In this document: in pieces, positions 26,230 through 32,783 of the stretch
How positions within the stretch are numbered: position 1 is the first letter of the stretch
Layout: each line of letters starts with the position of its first letter
NCBI GenBank assembly: GCA_964472545.1
Contig: CAYYNP010000085.1
Location: 1-32,783, forward strand
Reading direction: 5' to 3'
Length of the DNA stretch: 32,783 nucleotides
Origin: CAYYNP01 sp964472545
Lineage (GTDB): Bacteria; Planctomycetota; Planctomycetia; Pirellulales; Thermoguttaceae
Program-made: the position numbers and the translations under genes
Notes under the pieces: generated by a model
Told to the model about the DNA's origin: nothing
Seen by the model: only the letters and a program-made list of their open reading frames with translations
Database searches by the model: none

Positions 26230-27192
26230 ATGAGCGTTCCTGAGGTCAAGGAAAAATGGTCCGGCCAGGTCAATGCGGTGACCATCGGGGCAACCGCCGC
26301 CGAAGGGGGAACACGAGGCAGCACGGTGACCATCGGCGGTCAGACCGGTATCCCGTTTCTCGGCTACGACGGCGAGGTACCCAACCCGCCGGCGCTGGCC
26401 TTGGAGGTCTTCGATATCCCGCCGACCAACTGGGTGAAGCCGCTAGAGGACGTCTACGGCGACGTCTGGACGGATCCGGCCGCCTGGGCGAAGAAGGCCA
26501 AGGAACTCGGCGCCGACCTAATCAGTCTCCGCCTGGCCGGCACCCATCCCGACGAAGGCGACCGCACGCCGGAGCAGGCCGTCGAGACGGTCAAGGCCGT
26601 GCTCGAGGCGGTCGATCTGCCGCTGATCATCTGGGGTTGCGACGTGGCGGAGAAAGACCAGCAGGTGTTGCCCAAGGTGGCCGAAGCGGCCCAGGGCGAG
26701 AACTGCCTGTTGGGCGCCGCTATCGAGACCGAGTATCGCACGCTTGTGGCCGCCGCCCAGGCCTACGGCCACAAGCTGATCACGCTGGCCCCTTGCGACA
26801 TCAACAAGCAGAAGCAGGTGAACATTCTCGTCGGCGACATGGGCTATCCGCTGACCGACATCGTGATGTATCCCACCACCACCTCGCTGGGCTACGGCAT
26901 GGAGTACATCTACTCGATCCTCGAGCGCGGCCGGCTGGCGGCCCTCTCAGGTGACAAGCTTATGGCCCAGCCCGTGCTGGTCGATCCCGGCGCCGAGGCC
27001 TGGCGGGCAAAGGAAGCCAAGGCCGGCGACGACATGGCCGACACCTGGGGCCCCGCGTTGGATCGCGGCGCCGCTTGGGAAGCCATCACCGCCACCAACC
27101 TGCTGCAAGGCGGGGCCGATCTGCTGGTGCTGATCCATCCGAAGGCACTCGAGACGGTCCGCAATACGATCAACCAACTCGTCGGAGCCTAG
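26230..27192 (+). CDS. acsD: Corrinoid iron-sulfur protein small subunit
   Basis: A 320-residue delta subunit of the corrinoid Fe-S protein. It is a TIM-barrel that pairs with AcsC to hold and shield the cobalamin. Recognisable segments are VTIGGQTGIPFLGYDGE, RLAGTHPDE, LPLIIWGCD and YPTTTSLGYGMEY, in the normal order, and the length is near the family average. AAGGAG lies before the ATG. It is separated from acsE by 230 nt holding tandem repeats. No sign of truncation. Confidence 0.95.
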   Translation: MSVPEVKEKWSGQVNAVTIGATAAEGGTRGSTVTIGGQTGIPFLGYDGEVPNPPALALEVFDIPPTNWVKPLEDVYGDVWTDPAAWAKKAKELGADLISLRLAGTHPDEGDRTPEQAVETVKAVLEAVDLPLIIWGCDVAEKDQQVLPKVAEAAQGENCLLGAAIETEYRTLVAAAQAYGHKLITLAPCDINKQKQVNILVGDMGYPLTDIVMYPTTTSLGYGMEYIYSILERGRLAALSGDKLMAQPVLVDPGAEAWRAKEAKAGDDMADTWGPALDRGAAWEAITATNLLQGGADLLVLIHPKALETVRNTINQLVGA

Positions 27193-27210
27193 TCGGGAGT
27201 ACATCACGTA

Positions 27211-27358
27211 TAGTAGGCGTCTCGCTCCGCGAGACGGCCACATCTCGCGGAGCGAGATGGCTACATTTGGCCGAGCGAGACGGCTACATCTCGCGGAGCG
27301 AGATGGCTACATTTGGCGGAGCCAGACAGCCACATCTCGCGGAGCGAGATGGCTACAG
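27211..27358. repeat. 46-bp tandem palindromic repeats between acsD and acsE
   Basis: One CGTCTCGCTCCGCGAGACG palindrome (27218-27236) is followed by direct repeats with a 46-bp period starting at 27241, 27287 and 27333; the third copy is partial. Each begins with a CATCTCGCGGAGCGAGATGG palindrome. The same element family occurs at 5955-6080 and 21588-21851. The array lies inside the acs operon, so the RNA would carry several adjacent hairpins. Confidence 0.85.
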
Positions 27359-27422
27359 TGCAAGCGTCGAGCGGCCACCGGCGGCCGCCCGGGGGAACCA
27401 ACCAACCGTAAGGAGAACGCGA

Positions 27423-28238
27423 ATGATTATCTTCAGCGAACGTATCAACGGCATGTACCGTGACGTCCGCGGCGCTATCAAGGAGCGCACGCCGGGCATC
27501 GTGCAGGACCTGGTCAAGGAGCAAGTCACCGGTGGGGCCGACGTGATCGACGTCAACATCGGACCCACCAAGGGCGATCAGGTCGACAACTTCGTCTGGC
27601 TGGCGAAAACCGTCGCCGAGGTGACCGACAGGCCGATCTCGATCGACAGCGCCAAGGCGAAATTGCTGGTCGAGGTTGTTCCGGCCGTCCGGGCCGCACT
27701 GCCGGATCGGTCCCTGGTGATCAACTCCTGCACGGCCGCCGACGACTACATGGAAAAGCTGCTGCCGCTGGCCGTAGAGAACAAGACCGCGATCATCGGT
27801 CTGACGATGGACCAGGAAGGCGTGCCGGGCAACGTGGAGAAGCGGGTAGAGTGTGGCGCCACGTTCCTGATGAGCGCGATGGGGGCCGGCATCGACGTGG
27901 AAGACATCTACCTCGATCCGATCATCCTGCCGGTGAACGTCGCGGCCCAGCAGTTGAACAACGTGACCGAAGCGATTCGTCAGTTGTCGATGGTAAACGA
28001 CCCGCCGCCGAAGTTCATCGTGGGTCTCTCGAACGTGAGCACCAAGTGCCTGAAGAACAACCTGCTCAACCGCACCTACCTGGTGATGTGTATTGCGGCC
28101 GGGCTCACCGCGGCGATTATGGACGCCGCCGACGAGGAGTTGGTCGAGGCGGCCGTGACCTGTGAGCTGTTGATGGACAAGAGCCTCTACAGCGACGATT
28201 TCGTCAAGGCCTGGAAGATCGAGAAGGGGATTCAGTAG
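27423..28238 (+). CDS. acsE: Methyltetrahydrofolate:corrinoid iron-sulfur protein methyltransferase
   Basis: A 271-residue TIM-barrel enzyme that moves the methyl group from methyl-tetrahydrofolate to the Co(I) corrinoid protein. The pterin-binding motif GGADVIDVNIGP and later PISIDSA and LVINSC follow the family pattern, and length matches (about 262-272). AAGGAG upstream of ATG 27423 fixes the start; a longer in-frame version would translate the tandem repeats and is rejected. It links the folate branch, not encoded here, to the carbonyl branch. nfnA follows after 75 nt. Confidence 0.95.
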   Translation: MIIFSERINGMYRDVRGAIKERTPGIVQDLVKEQVTGGADVIDVNIGPTKGDQVDNFVWLAKTVAEVTDRPISIDSAKAKLLVEVVPAVRAALPDRSLVINSCTAADDYMEKLLPLAVENKTAIIGLTMDQEGVPGNVEKRVECGATFLMSAMGAGIDVEDIYLDPIILPVNVAAQQLNNVTEAIRQLSMVNDPPPKFIVGLSNVSTKCLKNNLLNRTYLVMCIAAGLTAAIMDAADEELVEAAVTCELLMDKSLYSDDFVKAWKIEKGIQ

Positions 28239-28313
28239 TCTCACGCGGGCGCTTACGGGCTTCGCCTTTTGCGTAGAGCAGTTTTCCGATTTGGCCACAA
28301 TGGAAGAGATGGC

Positions 28314-29150
28314 ATGAGCAAGATCCTCGACAAAATCGAACTGGTGCCCAAGATCTTCGAGATCGTGGTCGAGGCCCCCCGCATCGCGCGGAAGGCGCAA
28401 GCCGGTCAGTTCGTGATCGTGATGGCCGACGAGCCGGGCGAGCGAATCCCGCTGACGATCGCCGATTTTGACGCCGAGGCAGGCACCGTCACCTTGGTGT
28501 TGATGGTCGTGGGGACCAGCTCCACGAAACTCTCCCGGCTCGAGGTCGGCGAGTCGTTCCACGCCCTGATCGGGCCGCTGGGGGCCGCCTCGGAGGTCGA
28601 GGAGTCCGGCACCGTGGTGATGGTGGCCGGCGGCGTGGGCACTGCCCCGGTCTACCCCATCGCCCGGGCGATGAAGGAGGCCGGCTGTCGCGTGATCACC
28701 ATCCAGGGTGCCCGATCCAAGGAATTGCTCTTCTGGACGGACCGCTTGGCCGCCGCCAGCGACGAGCACATCGTTACCACCGACGACGGCACGGCCGGCC
28801 GCAAGGGGCTGGTGACCGAGCCGCTGAAGGAACTGCTCGAACAAGACGCCGACAAGCAGATCGCTTGCGTCTACGCCATCGGCCCGGCGATCATGATGAA
28901 GTTCTGCTGCCTAACGACCAAGCCGTTCGGCACCAAGACGGTCGCCAGCCTGAATTCCGTGATGATCGACGGCACCGGCATGTGCGGCGGGTGCCGGGTC
29001 GACGTGGGTGGCAAGACGAAGTTCACGTGCGTCGACGGCCCCGAGTTCGACGGGCAACTCGTCGACTGGGACGTGCTGCTTTCCCGACAGAACATCTACC
29101 ACGAGCAGGAAGCCTGTTCGCTAGAGCGATATATCGAGACGACCGAATAG
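28314..29150 (+). CDS. nfnA: NfnA: NADH-dependent ferredoxin:NADP oxidoreductase, small subunit
   Basis: A 278-residue ferredoxin-NADP reductase-like subunit. The FAD motif RIPLTIAD is at 44-51, the NAD-binding GGVGTAP at 106-112, and the [2Fe-2S] ligands D219, C224, C227 and C239 are in the C-terminal lobe, the unusual Asp/Cys3 set of NfnA. ATG 28314 is preferred, with GGAAG upstream. The nfnB gene begins 2 nt after the stop. Together they form the electron-bifurcating transhydrogenase that couples NADPH oxidation to reduction of NAD and ferredoxin, or the reverse. Sulfide dehydrogenase subunit SudB is the older name for the same fold. Confidence 0.92.
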   Translation: MSKILDKIELVPKIFEIVVEAPRIARKAQAGQFVIVMADEPGERIPLTIADFDAEAGTVTLVLMVVGTSSTKLSRLEVGESFHALIGPLGAASEVEESGTVVMVAGGVGTAPVYPIARAMKEAGCRVITIQGARSKELLFWTDRLAAASDEHIVTTDDGTAGRKGLVTEPLKELLEQDADKQIACVYAIGPAIMMKFCCLTTKPFGTKTVASLNSVMIDGTGMCGGCRVDVGGKTKFTCVDGPEFDGQLVDWDVLLSRQNIYHEQEACSLERYIETTE

Positions 29151-29152
29151 CC

Positions 29153-30565
29153 ATGAGCGAGAAGCCGAAGAAACGCCCACGTAAGCCCCGCGTGCCGATG
29201 GCGGAGCAGAAGCCCGACGATCGGGTGCGCAATTTCGAGGAAGTGCCGTTTGGGTACACGCCCGAGCAGGCCCAAGAGGAGGCCGAGCGCTGCTTGCAGT
29301 GTAAGAAGCCCTTCTGTTTGAAAGGCTGCCCGGTCAACGTCGATATTCCCGGTTTCGTGGGCCTGATTGCCGAGGGCGAATACGCCGCCGCGGCACGCAA
29401 GATCAAGCAGACGAACTGCTTGCCGGCCGTCTGCGGGCGCGTGTGTCCGCAGGAGACCCAGTGCGAAGAACTCTGCATACTGGGCAAGAAGGGCGACGCC
29501 GTGGCCATCGGCCGTCTGGAACGGTTTGCCGCTGATTTCGAGCGCGAAGGCAAGCTGATCGAGGTGCCGGAAAAGGCGCCGTCGACCGGCAAACGCATCG
29601 CGGTGGCCGGCGCCGGGCCGGCAGGGCTGACCGTGGCCGGCGACATGATCTGCCTGGGCTACGAGGTGACCGTCTTCGAGGCCTTCCACAAGCCGGGCGG
29701 CGTGTTGATGTACGGCATCCCCGAGTTCCGGCTGCCGAAGATGATCGTCGGCCAGGAGGTCGATTACCTGCGGCGGCTTGGCGTGCAGTTCGAGTACAAC
29801 CAGGTGATCGGCAAGTCGATCACCGTCGACGAACTACTCGGCGAAGAAGGCTTCCACGCGGTATTCGTCGGCGTAGGCGCCGGACTGCCGTATTTTATGA
29901 ACGTGCCCGGCGAGCACCTCGGCGGCGTCTACTCCGCCAGCGAATACCTCACTCGGGCCAACCTGATGCAGGCCTACAACTTCCCCGAGTACGACACGCC
30001 GATTATCCCGGGCAAGAACGTTTGCGTGATCGGCGGCGGCAACGTGGCGATGGACTCGGCGCGGACGGCGCGGCGTCTCGGCGCGGAGAACGTCTACATC
30101 CTCTACCGCCGCTCGCGCGAGGAGATGCCCGCCCGGGGCGAAGAGATCCACCACGCCGAAGAAGAGGGCATCATCTTCAAGCTGCTCTGCTCGCCGGTCG
30201 AGTATCTCGGCGACGACCGCGGCATGGTCGAGCAGGTCCACTGCCAGCAGATGGAACTCGGCGAACCGGACGATTCCGGCCGCCGCCGCCCGGTGCCCAT
30301 CGACGGGGAGCAGTTCACACTGGAAACCGACCTGATCATCGTGGCCATCGGCTCCGGAGCCAACCCGCTGCTGACCAAGAGCACCAAGGACCTCGATCTG
30401 AACCGCTGGGGCTACATTGAGGCCGACGACGTCGGCACCACGTCTCGCCAGGGCGTTTGGGCCGGCGGCGACATCGTCACCGGCAGCGCCACGGTGATCA
30501 GCGCCATGGGCGCCGGCCGCGAGGCGGCCAAGGCGATGCACGCGCATCTGACGAACAAGGCGTAG
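29153..30565 (+). CDS. nfnB: NfnB: GltD-like NADPH-binding subunit of the bifurcating transhydrogenase
   Basis: A 470-residue glutamate-synthase-small-subunit-like flavoprotein. Two N-terminal [4Fe-4S] sites come from C47, C50, C55, C59 and C94, C98, C104, C108. The bifurcating FAD site has GAGPAGL (153-159) and AGGD (437-440). A complete NADPH domain carries GGGNVAMDSARTA (294-306) and the phosphate-binding YRRSREEMPAR. Located 2 nt after nfnA, at the end of the acs gene string, it suggests NADPH/NADH/ferredoxin balancing for acetyl-CoA metabolism. It is also the useful comparison for the GltD-like protein at 10734, which lacks the equivalent of residues about 250-395. GltA/GltD of glutamate synthase is excluded by the nfnA partner. 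Confidence 0.93.
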   Translation: MSEKPKKRPRKPRVPMAEQKPDDRVRNFEEVPFGYTPEQAQEEAERCLQCKKPFCLKGCPVNVDIPGFVGLIAEGEYAAAARKIKQTNCLPAVCGRVCPQETQCEELCILGKKGDAVAIGRLERFAADFEREGKLIEVPEKAPSTGKRIAVAGAGPAGLTVAGDMICLGYEVTVFEAFHKPGGVLMYGIPEFRLPKMIVGQEVDYLRRLGVQFEYNQVIGKSITVDELLGEEGFHAVFVGVGAGLPYFMNVPGEHLGGVYSASEYLTRANLMQAYNFPEYDTPIIPGKNVCVIGGGNVAMDSARTARRLGAENVYILYRRSREEMPARGEEIHHAEEEGIIFKLLCSPVEYLGDDRGMVEQVHCQQMELGEPDDSGRRRPVPIDGEQFTLETDLIIVAIGSGANPLLTKSTKDLDLNRWGYIEADDVGTTSRQGVWAGGDIVTGSATVISAMGAGREAAKAMHAHLTNKA

Positions 30566-30583
30566 CCGAACGGGCGTAGGACG

Positions 30584-31183
30584 TTACCCATTCGGCAAGA
30601 CCTGCTCCGTCGACGGATCCTCGACGAGTCGGACCAGCAACTTGCCGTCGCCCTCGCCGCGCAGCGAGATTCCCGTAGCCGCGCTGTGCAGCCAGCCGTC
30701 GGGGTCGGGCCCTTGCGGTTGATACTCGCCGTCGCGAAGCACGTTCAGTTCGGGCCGCTTGCTGTCGCGGTCGATCACCCAACACTCCGGTACGTCCAGC
30801 TTGGCATAGAACGGCATCTTCTCGAACGTCTCGTCGCCGGGACTGCGGATTTCGACCACCACGGTCGGTGCGCCCTCGAAATACTCGTTGTGATCGATAT
30901 CGAATCGATCCGCCATGATCAGAACGAGGTCGGGGATTCGGTAGTCGTTGGGCCAGCCGCCGGGACTGGCAACGTTGACTTCCAGATGGGCCCGCCGTTC
31001 CCCGGAGGCGGCCCAATACGAGCGAAGCCAGATCAGTAACGCCGCAGTCAGATCCTGATGCTCACGGTTCGGCACAGGCGGAATGTGCAGCACTCCTTCC
31101 CACATCTCGTCCCAGCGGTCGATCCCCGTTCGCGCACGCTCGTCGAGAATGTGCTGCGGGACCTCGGGCATTACGGCTCGCAT
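30584..31183 (-). CDS. Uma2 family (DUF820) restriction-endonuclease-like protein
   Basis: A 199-residue soluble protein with the Uma2/DUF820 pattern: an N-terminal WDEMWEGVLH segment, then IPDLVLI, TVVVEIRSPGDET and the lysine-containing KMPFYAKLDVPECWVID. The fold is PD-(D/E)XK nuclease-like, but activity has rarely been shown, and these genes are massively duplicated in Planctomycetota and cyanobacteria. GGAGGAACT stands upstream of the ATG. It faces nfnB with only 18 nt between the stops, so no terminator fits between them. Confidence 0.88.
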   Translation of the reverse strand: MRAVMPEVPQHILDERARTGIDRWDEMWEGVLHIPPVPNREHQDLTAALLIWLRSYWAASGERRAHLEVNVASPGGWPNDYRIPDLVLIMADRFDIDHNEYFEGAPTVVVEIRSPGDETFEKMPFYAKLDVPECWVIDRDSKRPELNVLRDGEYQPQGPDPDGWLHSAATGISLRGEGDGKLLVRLVEDPSTEQVLPNG

Positions 31184-31335
31184 AGTAGTTCCTCCGACTT
31201 CGACGACTCTAACCCCATTCTACACACCATCGGCAGGCCCTGTACAGCGCAGGCTCCGCCGCACGCTGCTGTTCTGTGGATCGAAACCGCGAAAGGGAAA
31301 AGACACTTCAACGCGGACAATCTGCAACCGGCGGC

Positions 31336-32637
31336 TCACCGTGCCGGGTTCTCGTACCAGAAGACGCCCAGGCCGCGGCGGTGGCCGTCGTGCGGTTGAC
31401 TCTCTTCGCAGGTCAACACGTCGAGGTCGCCGTCGCCGTCGAGGTCGAGCAACTCGATGCGGTCGAACTTGATGCCGCGGGGGCCGCTGATCGGGTGTGG
31501 CACCCAGTCGCTTTCGGTAACCGACTCGCGATAAGAGAGCCACATCAACCCGGGCCGCTCGCCGGAGGCGCCCTCGCAACTGAAGACCACGTCGGCGCGG
31601 CCGTCGCGGTCGATGTCGCCGACGGCCACGCCCTTGCTGGTGCCGGCCCGTTGCGGGAGCTTGATTGACGACTCGGACCAACGCCCCTCATCGGCCGTGG
31701 AACGAAATAGCCGCAGCCGTTGCGGCTTGACGGCCGCCAGCAGATCGTCGCGGCCGTCGGCGTCGAGATCGCCGAGGGTGAGAAACATCACCTCGCTGTC
31801 TCGAGCGCCGATGTAGTGGTTGGTCCAGGGTTCGGTTTGCGACGCGCCCGGGCCGGGGTTCTCCAGCCAGCGACAGCCCCGCATTTCTCCGCGGCGGTCG
31901 CTGGTGAGCACGTCCTGGTCGCCGTCGCCGTCGAGGTCCACGACCCGTAGCGACATGATCCAGCCGGCCGGTGAGATCGGATGCCACTTCCATCCGGCCA
32001 GATCGCGGGGTTGCTCGGGCGACTCGAACCAGCCGATCGCCCCACCGCCGCCCTTTGAGCCGGCGACCAGATCGACGCCACCATGGCCGTCGACTTGCAT
32101 CGGCACGCAGAACATCCAGGCCGTGCGGCCTGCGGAAGCGGGAAGCGGCTCGGTTTGCCAGGCGGCCGCGCCGAGGTACTTTGCAGGGTCTTTCGGCGCC
32201 CAATGGATGAACATGGTCCGCGTGCCGCCTTCGCAACAAGTGACCACGTCGCTGCGGCCGTCGGCGTCGAGATCGACCAGCACGGCGTCTTCCACACTGG
32301 GCGTGCGGCCGACGGTGACGGCCGGCCAGAGTTTTGCCGCCGCATCGTGCCCCGGGTGGACGTAAACCCGCGTGATGCCGCCCTCTTCCCAGCCGGTGGC
32401 GATATCCATCAGCCCGTCGCCGTTGACGTCGGCCAGCCGCACGCCGTCGGCGCCGCGCGAGGAATCGTCGATGACGCGGATCGGCCACGGCTTGTCGAGC
32501 GCGTTGATCTCGGCCGCCGGGAGACCGTCAAGGCCGACGGCCAAGTGAGCGACCGCCAACACGGCGAGAGAGATTCGTAGCCGAAACGAGGACCGATCCG
32601 CAACAGGAAGTCCTCTCACGTGTTGCATCGGGATCAT
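31336..32637 (-). CDS. Secreted FG-GAP/VCBS repeat beta-propeller protein
   Basis: A 433-residue protein with an N-terminal signal peptide (hydrophobic core about residues 22-40, ending near PAA). It has six clear Ca-binding DxDxDGxxD loops (DVNGDGLMD, DLDADGRSD, DLDGDGDQD, DLDADGRDD, DIDRDGRAD, DLDGDGDLD) and one degenerate copy (VDGHGGVD), consistent with a seven-bladed integrin-like propeller. Repeats of this kind mediate extracellular binding; no catalytic site is seen. The ATG overlaps the stop of the partial gene upstream (ATGA), so the two are coupled. The 152-nt gap after its stop (31184-31335) shows no feature. Confidence 0.88.
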   Translation of the reverse strand: MIPMQHVRGLPVADRSSFRLRISLAVLAVAHLAVGLDGLPAAEINALDKPWPIRVIDDSSRGADGVRLADVNGDGLMDIATGWEEGGITRVYVHPGHDAAAKLWPAVTVGRTPSVEDAVLVDLDADGRSDVVTCCEGGTRTMFIHWAPKDPAKYLGAAAWQTEPLPASAGRTAWMFCVPMQVDGHGGVDLVAGSKGGGGAIGWFESPEQPRDLAGWKWHPISPAGWIMSLRVVDLDGDGDQDVLTSDRRGEMRGCRWLENPGPGASQTEPWTNHYIGARDSEVMFLTLGDLDADGRDDLLAAVKPQRLRLFRSTADEGRWSESSIKLPQRAGTSKGVAVGDIDRDGRADVVFSCEGASGERPGLMWLSYRESVTESDWVPHPISGPRGIKFDRIELLDLDGDGDLDVLTCEESQPHDGHRRGLGVFWYENPAR

Positions 32638-32783
32638 CTCTCAGGTTTCTCTTCCGGCGCCGGGGACTGTTCTGGTTTCGGCTGCTGGGGATCTTCGTTG
32701 GGCTGCTTGTCGTCGTCGGGCTTGGCCTCCTCGGCCTTCTTCTGCTCCTCGGCCTTCTTGGCTTCTTCGGCCTTCTTGCGTTC
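32634..32783 (-). CDS. 3' end of a Lys/Glu/Ala-rich protein (partial)
   Basis: Only the last 49 codons are inside the window; the gene continues past base 32783. The visible part has repeats of the form KKAEEA followed by a Pro/Glu/Gln-rich tail, suggesting a charged helical or coiled-coil stretch and a disordered C-terminus. The stop overlaps the FG-GAP gene start, which supports it being a real coding frame. Family cannot be assigned from this fragment. Confidence 0.6.
   Translation of the reverse strand, partial: ERKKAEEAKKAEEQKKAEEAKPDDDKQPNEDPQQPKPEQSPAPEEKPER

Noticed and set aside
27211..27358. CRISPR array
   Set aside because: Regular 46-bp steps, but the whole unit repeats with no unique spacers and only two and a half copies; no cas genes.
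27075..27422. Upstream extension of acsE through the 46-bp repeats
   Set aside because: It would translate repeats into LAERDGY-type peptides; ribosome site and family length support ATG 27423.
30566..30583. Terminator between nfnB and the Uma2 gene
   Set aside because: Only 18 nt separate the convergent stops and no stem with a T-tract is visible.

Overview
The window is GC-rich, densely coded DNA with the protein repertoire typical of a Planctomycetota chromosome. The signs are several PQQ-type beta-propeller proteins with the WPRFRG-like opening, an NHL propeller, an FG-GAP/VCBS protein, a Uma2-family protein, a GroES with a lysine-rich N-terminal tail and many small palindromic intergenic repeats. 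The phylum is inferred from gene content; no rRNA or tRNA gene was seen. The core is a bacterial-type carbon monoxide dehydrogenase/acetyl-CoA synthase operon, so the organism is probably an anaerobe using the Wood-Ljungdahl pathway.

Region 1 (119-5389, + strand) encodes membrane-anchored or exported redox-type proteins: a PQQ-like propeller, an NHL propeller, an 82-residue Cys-rich twin-arginine protein, a Tat-exported ferredoxin and a NapH-like membrane polyferredoxin. The last four are joined by overlaps or very short gaps. Region 2 (5390-8197) holds a perfect 26-bp inverted repeat, a small unknown protein, a repeat-filled spacer and a second PQQ-like propeller with membrane segments. Region 3 (8296-12341) encodes a soluble flavin/Fe-S complex. 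One subunit is a NuoE + thioredoxin-like + NuoF fusion. The other is a [2Fe-2S] + GltD-like fusion that appears to have lost its NAD(P)H-binding domain. Region 4 (12342-14896) is groES-groEL with a clear intrinsic terminator. Region 5 (14917-15867, - strand) is a secreted transglutaminase-like protein.

Region 6 (16213-30565, + strand) starts with a strong sigma70-type promoter and a leader of about 250 nt. It then runs cooC, acsA (CODH), acsB (ACS), acsC, the corrinoid-protein reactivator, a second CooC-type ATPase, acsD, acsE, nfnA and nfnB. Together these transfer a methyl group from methyl-tetrahydrofolate to the corrinoid protein, reduce CO2 to CO, build acetyl-CoA, mature the Ni centres, and balance NADH, NADPH and ferredoxin. 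The methyl-branch genes (fhs, folD, metF, formate dehydrogenase) are not in the window. Palindromic repeats fill the acsB-acsC and acsD-acsE gaps.

Region 7 (30584-32783, - strand) has a Uma2-family protein, a secreted FG-GAP propeller and the 3' end of a Lys/Glu-rich protein cut by the window edge.

The strongest lead for something undescribed is the Region 3 complex. It resembles Nfn/Stn-type transhydrogenases and HydB-type NADH modules, but its GltD-like flavoprotein lacks the pyridine-nucleotide domain, so its redox partner is unknown.
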